The notes beneath the pieces were generated by a model that did no database searches, was not told the origin of the DNA, and saw only the letters and a program-made list of their open reading frames with translations. A program made the position numbers and the translations under genes. A stretch of DNA of 64,000 nucleotides from the NCBI RefSeq assembly GCF_019249795.2, contig NZ_CP156891.1, forward strand, positions 1,568,001 to 1,632,000, in the 5' to 3' direction. Shown here one piece after another: positions 26,593 to 35,251 of this stretch (position 1 is the stretch's first letter; every line of letters starts with the position of its first letter). The DNA comes from Segatella copri (GTDB lineage Bacteria > Bacteroidota > Bacteroidia > Bacteroidales > Bacteroidaceae).

Positions 26593-28536
26593 ATGAATAT
26601 CAAGGAGAATTATCAACAATATGTAAGCCGATACGCTTCTGAGGTGGCTGCCCTGAAGCGTAAGAATACGGGATTTATAACGGGCGAGCTGCTGGCTTTT
26701 GGCGGCATCCTCGCCTTCCTGATCTGCTATTTCGCATTGGATGGAGATACGCAGAACTATCTGATGGGGGCAGTGCTGTGCCTGATTGCCTATCTGGGAA
26801 TCAGACGAATTGACGACAAGAACAAGGAGAAGATAGAGCATCTTTCGGCTTTGCTCAAGGTTTATCAGGACGAAATCAAGGCTTTGGAGGGCGATTTCTC
26901 GCCTTTCGAGACGGGCGATTCCTATCAGAATCCGCAGCATCCTTATTCCTTCGACCTCGATGTTTTCGGCAAGAGTTCGCTGTTCAACCGCATCTGCCGA
27001 ACCATCACATCGGGCGGTTCGGAGGCACTCGCCAGGAATCTTACCCGGGAAACGCCTTTGGGCATGGAGGATATCAAAAGAAGAAGGGATTTGCAGAAGG
27101 AATTGGCTGGAGAAGGCGAAAACTGGCGGATGGAATTCCTGGCACTTGGCGAAAAGAACAGAAGCCAAACTGCGGATGGCAAAATGGTGAATGGCAAGAT
27201 GAAAAAGATTGATTCTGCTGCGGTGATGGATGCGATGCAGAAGGTTTCGAAGATGGAGGTGCCGGCATGGTTTGGGTCTCCGGTATCGCTCGTTATCGGA
27301 TGGCTGCTGATTATCGGAGTCGTTGGTTCCGTGATTTTGTCGATATGCAATATGTTTTCGGTGGATTTCGCCTTGTGGTGGGTGTTGGTTCAATACATGG
27401 TGGTATTCTTCGTCTGCAAGCAGACACTTGATAAGATAGATAGCAATGGCGGCAAGCTTCGCCATCAGCTCATCGCCTATGCCCAGATACTTCAGCTTAT
27501 CAACAGGCGCAATTTCCATAGCGAATCAGGCAAGGAGATGCAGAATTCCCTAGCAGATGCCCTGCCTTCCTTTGCCCAACTGGAAAAGATATTGAAGGGG
27601 TATGACAGAAGAGGCAATTTCCTCGGTCTTTTCTTCACCGATGCCTTCATGCTGAGCGATTTCTTCCTGGTTCGCAGTTTCCTGAAATGGAAGAATACCT
27701 ATATGGTGAAGATGGAGGAATGGATGCATATCATCAGCGAGATGGATGCAATGGTTTCGATGGCGGATTTCAGATATAATCATCCGGAGGCAGAAGAGGC
27801 GGAATTTGTTTCGGGAAGTCCGGAAGCAGATACCGAAAGCGATGTTTCTGAAAATGCAGGAATCGGAAGTCCGGAAATCGTGTTCGAGGGTAAGAATCTC
27901 TATCATCCTTTCCTGGGTGCCAAGGCGGTGAAGAACGATTTCACCATCAAGGACGACAACTATTATATCATCACCGGAGCCAACATGGCGGGAAAGAGTA
28001 CCTTCCTGCGTTCGCTGGGCGTGAACTATATCCTGGCAATGGCGGGTATGCCGGTGTTTGCGGATCAGCTGAAGATTTCCCGTTTCAGATTGTTCTCGAG
28101 CATGAGAACCACCGACGATTTGACGCATGGCATCTCTTACTTTAATGCTGAGCTGATAAGACTGGAGGAGCTGCTGAAGTTCTGCAGGGAAAGTGCTGAG
28201 GGAAAGTGCTGCAAGGAAAGTGGAGAAGACAATAAGGAGCCACTCCGAACGCTGATTATTCTGGATGAGATTCTGAAGGGAACGAATTCATTGGATAAGC
28301 TGAATGGTTCGAGAAAGTTCCTCGAAGCCATTGCCAAGCAGCCGGTGAGCGGCATCATCGCTACCCACGATCTGGAGCTCTCCAAGATGGAGAATGATGC
28401 ATCAGGAAAATTCCATAACTATTGTTTCGAGATAGATTTAGGCACAGATGTTACCTATACTTATAAGATACAGAAGGGCGTGGCAAGAAACCAGAATGCC
28501 ACCTTCTTACTGAATAAGATTTTGGAGAAATATTAG
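26593..28536 (+). CDS. membrane-anchored MutS-like ATPase
   Basis: 647 residues. Two N-terminal hydrophobic helices (LLAFGGILAFLICYFAL, YLMGAVLCLIAYLGI) and two more in the middle (VIGWLLIIGVVGSVILSI, LWWVLVQYMVVFFV) surround MutS core-like helices. The C-terminal MutS family V ATPase has Walker A ITGANMAGKSTFLRSLG, signature STFLR.../DDLTHGISYFNAE, Walker B TLIILDEILKGTNS and the switch THDLELSKME. No mismatch-recognition or Smr domain is present. MutS-like proteins with membrane helices exist in Bacteroidota, but their job is not established. Monocistronic. Confidence 0.85.
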   Translation: MNIKENYQQYVSRYASEVAALKRKNTGFITGELLAFGGILAFLICYFALDGDTQNYLMGAVLCLIAYLGIRRIDDKNKEKIEHLSALLKVYQDEIKALEGDFSPFETGDSYQNPQHPYSFDLDVFGKSSLFNRICRTITSGGSEALARNLTRETPLGMEDIKRRRDLQKELAGEGENWRMEFLALGEKNRSQTADGKMVNGKMKKIDSAAVMDAMQKVSKMEVPAWFGSPVSLVIGWLLIIGVVGSVILSICNMFSVDFALWWVLVQYMVVFFVCKQTLDKIDSNGGKLRHQLIAYAQILQLINRRNFHSESGKEMQNSLADALPSFAQLEKILKGYDRRGNFLGLFFTDAFMLSDFFLVRSFLKWKNTYMVKMEEWMHIISEMDAMVSMADFRYNHPEAEEAEFVSGSPEADTESDVSENAGIGSPEIVFEGKNLYHPFLGAKAVKNDFTIKDDNYYIITGANMAGKSTFLRSLGVNYILAMAGMPVFADQLKISRFRLFSSMRTTDDLTHGISYFNAELIRLEELLKFCRESAEGKCCKESGEDNKEPLRTLIILDEILKGTNSLDKLNGSRKFLEAIAKQPVSGIIATHDLELSKMENDASGKFHNYCFEIDLGTDVTYTYKIQKGVARNQNATFLLNKILEKY

Positions 28537-28547
28537 AATAAAAAGAG

Positions 28548-28589
28548 AAACTCCCGATAATTTGATCAGTTTCAAATTATCGGGAGTTT
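28548..28589. terminator. bidirectional terminator
   Basis: Perfect 18-bp arms (28548-28565 and 28572-28589; core ACTCCCGATAATTTGA) between convergent genes. Confidence 0.85.
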
Positions 28590-28606
28590 TCCTTTTAAAT
28601 TAAACA

Positions 28607-29071
28607 TTATAACTCCACGCTATCCAGGCGGAATTTGAGCAAGCCGGCTGGTACCTTTACCATTACCTCTTCACCTGCCTTCTTACCCAGAAGGGCCTTG
28701 GCGATAGGCGACTTGATGGAAATCTTGCCACTATGGAGATCTGCCTCGTGAGGATTTACTATGGTATAATTCATGCTGCACTTGTTGGCGAGATTGGTAA
28801 TCTTAATCTTGCTCAACAAGCCAACGGTATCGCTTTTCAGGCGAGACTTGTCGATGACACGGGCATTCTCCAAGACCTTCTGTTTGAAGCTGATGCGGCT
28901 CAACAGCTTGCCCTGCTCACGCTTGGCTGCATGATACTCGAAATTCTCACTGAGGTCGCCCTTATCGCGGGCCTCAGCTATCGCATCGCGAACGGCTGGC
29001 AACTCTACGTTAACCATGTGTTGAAGTTCGGCCACGAGCTCATCGTAACCTTCCTGAGACATATATTCCAT
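28607..29071 (-). CDS. greA: transcription elongation factor GreA
   Basis: 154 residues, the usual length. The N-terminal coiled coil begins MEYMSQEGYDELVAELQHM and carries the tip acidic residues in DKGDLSENFEYHAAKREQG. The C-terminal FKBP-like domain ends ISIKSPIAKALLGKKAGEEV. GreA stimulates transcript cleavage by backtracked RNA polymerase in the secondary channel. It stands alone between two terminator-bounded units. Confidence 0.95.
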   Translation of the reverse strand: MEYMSQEGYDELVAELQHMVNVELPAVRDAIAEARDKGDLSENFEYHAAKREQGKLLSRISFKQKVLENARVIDKSRLKSDTVGLLSKIKITNLANKCSMNYTIVNPHEADLHSGKISIKSPIAKALLGKKAGEEVMVKVPAGLLKFRLDSVEL

Positions 29072-29174
29072 TTTCTGATAATCTTAATGAATGATGTTTT
29101 TAATTTTCGGGGTGCAAAGTTACTAGTAATTCATGAAAACACCAAACATTTTTGATAAAAAGTAAATAAAAAAA

Positions 29175-29212
29175 GAGAAGATGTGCAGCCATGACAGACA
29201 ACACATCTTCTC
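29175..29212 (-). terminator. terminator of the methyltransferase gene
   Basis: On the minus strand GAGAAGATGTG (29212-29202) pairs with CACATCTTCTC (29185-29175), followed by T7. Confidence 0.75.
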
Positions 29213-29225
29213 CTTGAATATATCA

Positions 29226-30356
29226 TTATCCCCAAACTTCTTCTGAAATCTCTCTCACCAGATCTATCTTTGCCCACTGCTCAGCATCTGTCAGTTTATT
29301 ACCAATCTCGCAAGAAGCGAAACCGCATTGAGGACTGAGACTGAGCCGATCGAGGGGGATATATCTGGCTGCTTCTCGGATGCGGGCGATGACCGTAGCC
29401 TTATCTTCCAATACCGGAGATTTGGAGGTTACCAGACCCAGCACCACCTTCTTGCCATCAGCCACATACTTCAACGGCTCGAAACCACCCGAACGCTCAT
29501 CGTCATACTCCAGATAGAAGGTATCTACATCTTCATGAGCGAAGAGATAAGGAGCCACGGCATCGTAGGCACCCTTGGTGGCATAGCAGGAATGATAATT
29601 GCCACGGCATACGTGGGTGTTGATGGTCAACCCCTCAGGTTTGCCCTCGATGGCAAGATTGTTCACCTTCAGATATTGCAGGGCTTCCTGCTCAAGGGTG
29701 AAACCTGTGCCCACCTTAGCCGTCCAGTAATCGCTATCCACAATCATTCCCCAGGTGCAGTCATCCAGCTGGACGGTACGGCAACCGGCTGCATAAATCT
29801 CCTGGAAGAAGGTGCGGTAAGCCTGGGCAATATCCTCAATCAGTTGGGTGGTGTTAGGATAGAACTTGCGGGTATTCTCGGCATTCTTGCCACGGAACAG
29901 TTCGGCAAGGAACTGAGCCGGAGCAGGAACCGTCTGCTTTGCCTCGAAGATATATTCGCCATTGGCATCCAACTCCTCAAACTGCTTCACAAACAGGAAA
30001 TCCTTAATAAAAGGATGATTCTCGCCGGTAATCTTGCCGGTCAGTTGGATAGAACCCTTGGTTGTCTCCTCGCCATGAAACTGGTAGCCGTGCTCCAATT
30101 CGATATGCTCCACGCCATTGAATCCCCACATAAAGTCGAGATGCCAATAGCTGCGGCGGAACTCGCCATCGGTGATATAAGGCAGGCGATGCGCCTTCTG
30201 TTGACTGATGACCTCAGTAATCAGCCGGTCTTCTACGGCGCGAAGGTCGATGGCAGAAATCTTGCCATCGGCAAACTTAGCTCTCGCTTCCTTCAACTCT
30301 GCAGGGCGCAAATAGCTGCCCACTGCCTCAAAATGTATATTTCTTACGTTGCTCAT
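29226..30356 (-). CDS. MetE-like cobalamin-independent methionine synthase domain protein
   Basis: 376 residues, matching only the C-terminal catalytic half of MetE (YxjG/YxjH type). Features include VGSYLRPAEL, ITDGEFRRSYWHLDF, VQLDDCTWGMI, NTHVCRGNY (zinc-ligand-like His/Cys) and LSPQCGFAS. These stand-alone domains transfer a methyl group to homocysteine or related thiols. The promoter TACCTTTG lies at 30453-30446 on the minus strand. The gene is divergent from an Lrp/AsnC regulator 223 bp away, which may control it. Confidence 0.88.
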   Translation of the reverse strand: MSNVRNIHFEAVGSYLRPAELKEARAKFADGKISAIDLRAVEDRLITEVISQQKAHRLPYITDGEFRRSYWHLDFMWGFNGVEHIELEHGYQFHGEETTKGSIQLTGKITGENHPFIKDFLFVKQFEELDANGEYIFEAKQTVPAPAQFLAELFRGKNAENTRKFYPNTTQLIEDIAQAYRTFFQEIYAAGCRTVQLDDCTWGMIVDSDYWTAKVGTGFTLEQEALQYLKVNNLAIEGKPEGLTINTHVCRGNYHSCYATKGAYDAVAPYLFAHEDVDTFYLEYDDERSGGFEPLKYVADGKKVVLGLVTSKSPVLEDKATVIARIREAARYIPLDRLSLSPQCGFASCEIGNKLTDAEQWAKIDLVREISEEVWG

Positions 30357-30445
30357 ATTTTTATCTCCTTATTATTATTTGATGTGAATGACTCTTTATC
30401 CTGTCATTACCGATGAATGACGCTTTGCATCCGGAATTGCGGGTG

Positions 30446-30512
30446 CAAAGGTAAGAAGAAGAATTTTATTTGCCAAATATTCTCCGTAATTCAGAAAAAT
30501 ATACTATCTTTG
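30446..30512. promoter_or_regulatory. divergent promoters: MetE-like gene and Lrp regulator
   Basis: The minus-strand -7 element TACCTTTG (30453-30446) and the plus-strand -7 element TATCTTTG (30505-30512) leave about 50 bp in which a regulator could bind both. Confidence 0.5.
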
Positions 30513-30579
30513 CAGCGAATTAAGCAAATCAGCAGAATATTATTCTGTAAGAATCAGTAAAAACAGAAATAAAGAAACA

Positions 30580-31056
30580 ATGACAACAGAAGAAAAGCTT
30601 GATGAAACAGACATCAGAATACTGAAGTTACTGCAGCAGAACTCCCGACTCACCGTGAAGGAACTTGCTGCAAGAGTACACCTCTCCCCTTCTCCCACCT
30701 TCGAGCGGCAGAAGCGGCTGGAACGCGAGGGATACATCCAGCGATATGGAGCCATCGTAGACCATTACAAGTTGGGGCACAACGTAATCGTGCTCTGCAA
30801 TATCCGGCTCAAGCAGCATACTCACGATTTGATTCAGCAATTCATGGATACCGTGCAGACCATCGACCAGATAACGGAATGCTACAACACCACCGGTGAT
30901 TACGACTTCCAGATCAAGGTATATGCCCGCGACATGAAAGCCTATCAGGACTTTATGCTCAACACGCTGGGAAACATCGACTGCATAGGAAGTCTGCACA
31001 GCATCATCGTGATAGGTGAAATCAAGGATTCGCATTATATACCCGTAGCTAAATAA
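30580..31056 (+). CDS. Lrp/AsnC-family regulator
   Basis: 158 residues. The N-terminal HTH is LDETDIRILKLLQQNSRLTVKELAARVHLSPSPTFERQKRLEREG (about residues 6-50, quoted in parts from the AsnC signature). The C-terminal RAM/ligand-binding domain includes ECYNTTGDYDFQIKVYARD. Family members are amino-acid-responsive dimers or octamers. Divergence from the MetE-like gene suggests control by methionine or another amino acid. The M15 peptidase starts 12 bp downstream. Confidence 0.92.
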   Translation: MTTEEKLDETDIRILKLLQQNSRLTVKELAARVHLSPSPTFERQKRLEREGYIQRYGAIVDHYKLGHNVIVLCNIRLKQHTHDLIQQFMDTVQTIDQITECYNTTGDYDFQIKVYARDMKAYQDFMLNTLGNIDCIGSLHSIIVIGEIKDSHYIPVAK

Positions 31057-31067
31057 GGAGAAACGTG

Positions 31068-31766
31068 ATGAAAGCAAAAAATATATTGATGATATGCCTT
31101 TTTATTTCCGGACTTTTCTGCCTTCCATCTAAGGCACAGCAGCCTGGAGAAAACGTCAGTTCTCAAACCATCAGAAAACTGGGCGAGAAGCATTTCTTCT
31201 CCATCTCCACTATTCCTGATGATATCTTCCGCCTGATGCAGGGCAAGACATACAAGAAGAACTGTACCGTGGCAAGAAGCGAACTGAGATACATAAGATG
31301 CCTGCACGTAGACAAGGACGGCAGAAACATCGTGGGAGAAATGGTGGTGAACAAGGCGATAGCCACAGATGTGCTCGATATTCTGAAAAAGCTCTACGAG
31401 GCGAAATATCCGATAGAGCGGATGAGACTCATTGACTACTGGGATGCCGACGACGAAAGGGCGATGAGAGCCAACAACTCCTCCAGCTTCAACTTCCGCT
31501 TCATCTCACATACCCATACGGTATCGAAGCACGGAAGGGGACTGGCCGTAGACATCAACACCCTCTACAATCCTTACCACAAACGGCTGAAGAACGGCAA
31601 GGAAGTGGTGGAACCTGCCACCGCCCGCCCCTATCTGGACCGCAGCAAGAACCACGCTTATATGATAAAAAAAGGCGATCTCTGCTACCGGCTCTTCAAG
31701 GCAAAAGGATTCCGATGGGGAGGTGACTGGAAACACAGCAAGGATTACCAGCACTTCGAAAAATAG
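31068..31766 (+). CDS. M15-family peptidase, exported (D-Ala-D-Ala carboxypeptidase-like)
   Basis: ATG 31068 gives 232 residues; AAGGAG lies upstream. A signal peptide (MKAKNILMICLFISGLFCLP...) is present. Zinc-site motifs are SKHGRGLAVDIN (SxHxxGxAxD) and a C-terminal DYQHFE. This is the M15C/VanY-like pattern for enzymes that cut peptidoglycan stem peptides in the periplasm. It lies 11 bp after the Lrp gene, probably in one transcript, ended by the hairpin at 31812. Confidence 0.88.
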   Translation: MKAKNILMICLFISGLFCLPSKAQQPGENVSSQTIRKLGEKHFFSISTIPDDIFRLMQGKTYKKNCTVARSELRYIRCLHVDKDGRNIVGEMVVNKAIATDVLDILKKLYEAKYPIERMRLIDYWDADDERAMRANNSSSFNFRFISHTHTVSKHGRGLAVDINTLYNPYHKRLKNGKEVVEPATARPYLDRSKNHAYMIKKGDLCYRLFKAKGFRWGGDWKHSKDYQHFEK

Positions 31767-31811
31767 AAATGCAGGAAAGAACAGCCAGCAAGGAAAGGAC
31801 ATAAAAAAAGA

Positions 31812-31853
31812 CTATGCCTATGTTACATCATTTCTTTAGTAACTATGGCATAG
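31812..31853. terminator. bidirectional terminator with internal loop
   Basis: CTATGCC...GTTAC (31812-31826) pairs with GTAAC...GGCATAG (31839-31853), with A7 on the left and TTTTATT on the right. It serves the M15 gene and the small minus-strand gene. Confidence 0.7.
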
Positions 31854-31934
31854 CCTTTTATTATCCTAACGATCTTTTTTATATGTAATACAAATTTAAT
31901 TCACCTACTACAGCCTTTTTATAATACATTGTAA

Positions 31935-32039
31935 CTAGCTGTACCAGACAGAATTATATTCTCTACGTTCATCGTCCTCATTATAGAGGTTCTCATATTC
32001 AAGGTTCATAGCCTCGAATGATTCCAGTGTCTGTTTCAT
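31935..32039 (-). CDS. 34-residue acidic small protein
   Basis: Start ATG 32039, stop 31935. The protein begins MKQTLESFEAMNLEYENLYN and ends EYNSVWYS. A strong Shine-Dalgarno AGGAGGAG lies just upstream, rare in this phylum, and a -7 element TAATTTTG at 32089-32082 gives a leader of about 36 nt. A terminator follows downstream. Promoter, SD, short frame and terminator together argue for a real gene. No family recognised. Confidence 0.55.
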   Translation of the reverse strand: MKQTLESFEAMNLEYENLYNEDDERREYNSVWYS

Positions 32040-32223
32040 GATAACTCCTCCTCTATTTATTAAGTTCAACTTTTAATATGGCAAAATTACTAAAAAAACA
32101 GATTTCTGATGTCAATATTTCAGAAAACTTTTGTATTTTTGCACCATCTCTGCACATCAGGGGCAAAAAGTGCAAAAAACAGCTCTGTTCAAGAGCCATG
32201 CAAGATAAAAAACAAGAAACAAG

Positions 32224-33390
32224 ATGAAGATATTACATACTTTACGACTCGACAGAATGAAGTGGCGCCACTGGGTACTGCTGCTGTTGCTCATCCTCGT
32301 CACCCTTACCAAGATGATTCCGCTCTGGGGAGTTATCTACACCTACCATGTTTATCCCGTTATCGGCAGCCTTCTTTCGCCCATCTCAGGCATCTTTCCC
32401 TTTGCCGTGGGCGATATTTTCATTGCTCTCAGCATCGCCTGGGTCATCCTCTATCCTATCTACGAGATGGGATTACGGAAGAAACTCGCCCGTCGTTTTA
32501 TCTTTCTTGCTGCAAAGAGCGGCGGCTATCCGAAGAAAAAGGCGGTTTTCGGGAGGGTAATTGAATATCTGCTGTGGATATATGTATGGTTTTATGCAGC
32601 TTGGGGACTGAACTATTCGCAGCCTGTTATCTATTATAGAGTTAGCATGCAGCCTGCTGAGGTTTCGGAAGAGAAGTTCCGGAAATTTGCCTACCAGTAT
32701 GCCGACAGCCTCAACCTTTTGAGTGAAGAACAGAGAGGGAAGAGTGAAAAATTCAATTGTATTGTGGATGATAAACTGAAGAATCGGGTGCGGGATGCGG
32801 TTCTGAAGGAATATAACAAGATAGGCTATCGGGAGGGCATCAATCCGCCTTTCAACCAGCATCCGCATGCCAAGACGATGGTGTTTACGCCCATCAGTTC
32901 GATGTCGGGTGTAACCGGCAGCATGGGACCATTCTTCTGCGAATTTACGCTGAACGGCGATATTCTTGCACACGATTATCCTGCTACCTATGCCCATGAG
33001 TTTGCTCATTTTCTGGGCATTGCTAACGAAGGAGAGGCGAATTTCTACAGTTATCTCGTCTGTACGGCATCACAGGATAAGGCGGTGAAATTCAGCGGAT
33101 ATTACCACATTCTGCCCCATGTATTATATAATGTATTCGACATCCTCGGCGAAAAGGAAGGTGAGAAATATCTGAAACATATCCGTCCTGAGATAATCAG
33201 GCTGCTGAAAAGCGACCGCCAATACTGGCAGGGCAAAAGATGCAAGGCACTGGATGCTGCCCAGGATTTCTTCTTCGAACTCTATCTGAGAGGCAACCAT
33301 GTAGAAGGCGGCAGAAAGAGCTATGCCGGTGTCATCGGTCTGATTCTGGCTTGGAAGGACAAGCAGGAAAAATCTCTTATGAAAAGATGA
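32224..33390 (+). CDS. DUF3810-type membrane zinc metallopeptidase
   Basis: 388 residues. Two or three N-terminal helices (WVLLLLLILVTLTKMIPLW, AVGDIFIALSIAWVILYPIYEM, VIEYLLWIYVWFYAAWGL) precede a soluble domain with the zinc motif YAHEFAHFLGIANEGEAN (HExxH...E). The DUF3810 family has this layout; substrates are unknown. The promoter TATTTTTG lies at 32134-32141. Monocistronic. Confidence 0.82.
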   Translation: MKILHTLRLDRMKWRHWVLLLLLILVTLTKMIPLWGVIYTYHVYPVIGSLLSPISGIFPFAVGDIFIALSIAWVILYPIYEMGLRKKLARRFIFLAAKSGGYPKKKAVFGRVIEYLLWIYVWFYAAWGLNYSQPVIYYRVSMQPAEVSEEKFRKFAYQYADSLNLLSEEQRGKSEKFNCIVDDKLKNRVRDAVLKEYNKIGYREGINPPFNQHPHAKTMVFTPISSMSGVTGSMGPFFCEFTLNGDILAHDYPATYAHEFAHFLGIANEGEANFYSYLVCTASQDKAVKFSGYYHILPHVLYNVFDILGEKEGEKYLKHIRPEIIRLLKSDRQYWQGKRCKALDAAQDFFFELYLRGNHVEGGRKSYAGVIGLILAWKDKQEKSLMKR

Positions 33391-33416
33391 TAGAAATAAC
33401 TACATGAGAAAGAAAA

Positions 33417-33448
33417 GACGATTGGCGCGCGCTCTTGCACCAATCGTC
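33417..33448. other. hairpin downstream of the DUF3810 gene
   Basis: GACGATTGG (33417-33425) pairs with CCAATCGTC (33440-33448). No T-run follows, so terminator function is uncertain. Confidence 0.35.
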
Positions 33449-33534
33449 GTTCGCATATATTTGAATATAGAAAGTAATCTTTTTTCCTTGTATAAGAGGA
33501 CTAATATATTATTACGCTAAACCTATTCTGTTTT

Positions 33535-34029
33535 TTACTTCTGCTGTGCAGGTCTCCACATTCTTGGTCCTGGTCTTCCATTCTTACCCATTCCCTTGCG
33601 AAAACCTCTCTGGGCAAAGCGCTTCATCATCTGTCGCTCCAGTTCGTAAACACGCTGAATCTGCTGCTGGCTCAGGAACTGCGAATACTTCTTGTAGTAT
33701 TTCTGACGGATGTTGAGAATCTTCTCGCTCATCTCAAAACGCTGCTTGATTTCCTGTTCGGTTTGAGCATCCGTTTTCATTTCGCCCTTCTTGTGATGAG
33801 GGCGAGGACCTAAAGCCCATACCTCTTTCTGATAATCAGTATAGGTCTCGATAAACTTAGCGTTGGTCTTTTCATCAAGCCCCAAATTTCGAGAGATGTA
33901 CTGAGCCTGCTTTTCTGCCAACTGTTCACGACTGAGGCGCTGCTTCTGGTTAGGCGCCTGTGCACATACATTTGTAGCAACCGTCATCATGGCGATGACC
34001 ATCATTAAAATACCAAAAAATCGTTTCAT
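33535..34029 (-). CDS. Spy/CpxP-like periplasmic protein
   Basis: 164 residues with a signal peptide (MKRFFGILMMVIAMMTVATNVCA). It is then all-helical and basic, with repeated Lys/Gln/Arg-rich helices (LSREQLAEKQAQYISRNLGL, YYKKYSQFLSQQQIQRVYEL) and a Gly/Pro/Arg-rich tail. This resembles periplasmic heavy-metal-sensor/Spy-type chaperones. It is the third gene of a sigma, anti-sigma and Spy-like operon, so probably an envelope-stress output or feedback sensor. Confidence 0.7.
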   Translation of the reverse strand: MKRFFGILMMVIAMMTVATNVCAQAPNQKQRLSREQLAEKQAQYISRNLGLDEKTNAKFIETYTDYQKEVWALGPRPHHKKGEMKTDAQTEQEIKQRFEMSEKILNIRQKYYKKYSQFLSQQQIQRVYELERQMMKRFAQRGFRKGMGKNGRPGPRMWRPAQQK

Positions 34030-34062
34030 AACTCTATCATTTTAAAATATTATTGAATCGGT

Positions 34063-34461
34063 TTAATTGTTGAGGAACACATCCTCCTGATATACAGAGA
34101 GAAGATAAGCCTGATCGGCAGAAGACAGCTGAGCGAAAGCCTTATCTACCTCCTGTATTCCGTTATTCACCTGTGAAGGCTGGGAAGAAGAGGCTGAGAA
34201 ATCGATGTTGAGTACCAGAAGTACTGCCACCGATGCAGCCACAGCTATTGCAGCCGTCCAAATCACCTTCCTCAGAGATCGTTTCTTCGGCTGTATCCTG
34301 ACAGGCTGCGTTTTGTCATTCTTCACCTGCTCCAGGATATTGGCTTCCATCTCCTTGAAGAATCCTTCTGGCGTAGAATAAGGCATCCGCTTACCCACCT
34401 TACCGAAGTCAAACTTCCCGGTTTTGTTGAAATCAAAATTTGTATCCATATTCTTTTCCAT
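34063..34461 (-). CDS. anti-sigma-factor-like membrane protein
   Basis: 132 residues: a cytosolic N-terminus of about 75 residues, one transmembrane helix (VIWTAAIAVAASVAVLLVLNI) and a short periplasmic tail. The PYSTPEGFFKEMEANIL stretch is typical of small Bacteroidota anti-sigma proteins. It lies 36 bp downstream of the ECF sigma gene and 33 bp upstream of the Spy-like gene, so one operon. It is inferred to hold the sigma factor at the membrane. Confidence 0.7.
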   Translation of the reverse strand: MEKNMDTNFDFNKTGKFDFGKVGKRMPYSTPEGFFKEMEANILEQVKNDKTQPVRIQPKKRSLRKVIWTAAIAVAASVAVLLVLNIDFSASSSQPSQVNNGIQEVDKAFAQLSSADQAYLLSVYQEDVFLNN

Positions 34462-34497
34462 TTTGAATAACCATTTAAAAACTCACAGAACTCTCAC

Positions 34498-35037
34498 TTA
34501 ATCGTTCGAATTCATGTACTTGATAATTTTCTCCTTGGCAACATGATAGCTTGCCTTGATACTGGCTGGCGTGGAATCAGCGACCTTCGCTATTTCGTCG
34601 AACCCAAGTTCATCGTAATATCTCATATTGAATGCCAGCTGCTGCTTAGGCGGAAGCGAGAGAATCGCTTTCTGCAGTTTTACTGCCACCTTATCATCGA
34701 AGTCGATATAATTATCTGCTGGGATGAGACTGACGCCCGTTGAATCTGATTCTAGAGAAACTTCTTCCTGTTTCCGTTTACTGATGAGCCGCAGGGCCTC
34801 GTTGGTAGCGATGCGGTAAATCCAACTTCTCAGTGAGCAGTCGCCCCGATATTGATTGAACGAGCGATAGATTCTCACAAAAGTTTCCTGCGAAGCATCC
34901 TGTGCATCATCATGCGAAACCACCAATCGGCGTATATGCCAGTAAACCGGTTCCTGATACTTCATCATCAGCATTCTGAATCCGTTCTCCGGACACTCCT
35001 TCAGCGTATCCACTATGCCTTTGTCATTTACACTCAT
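34498..35037 (-). CDS. ECF RNA polymerase sigma factor
   Basis: 179 residues. Sigma-2 region: FRMLMMKYQEPVYWHIRRLVVSHDDAQD followed by ETFVRIYRSFNQYRGDCSLRSWIYRIATNEALR (quoted in part); sigma-4: LPPKQQLAFNMRYYDELGFDEIAKVADSTPASIKASYHVA. It heads the operon with its anti-sigma and a Spy-like output protein. A periplasmic stress signal is the likely trigger. Confidence 0.92.
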   Translation of the reverse strand: MSVNDKGIVDTLKECPENGFRMLMMKYQEPVYWHIRRLVVSHDDAQDASQETFVRIYRSFNQYRGDCSLRSWIYRIATNEALRLISKRKQEEVSLESDSTGVSLIPADNYIDFDDKVAVKLQKAILSLPPKQQLAFNMRYYDELGFDEIAKVADSTPASIKASYHVAKEKIIKYMNSND

Positions 35038-35251
35038 ATTCGTTTATTTTCATGAACGTTACGATTATATGACCTTAAGAAAAGGGAAAAGTAAAAAGCG
35101 GGATGCATTTTTTTCGATACCTGCTTAATTTTTCCTCCTTTTTTCTCTTTTAATATCATAGAGAAGAGAAAAAAGGAGCTATTTCTCCGCTTTCTCAAAG
35201 AAAAAGTATATATTTGCAAACGGATTGCGGATATCAAAAAGATATATCGAT

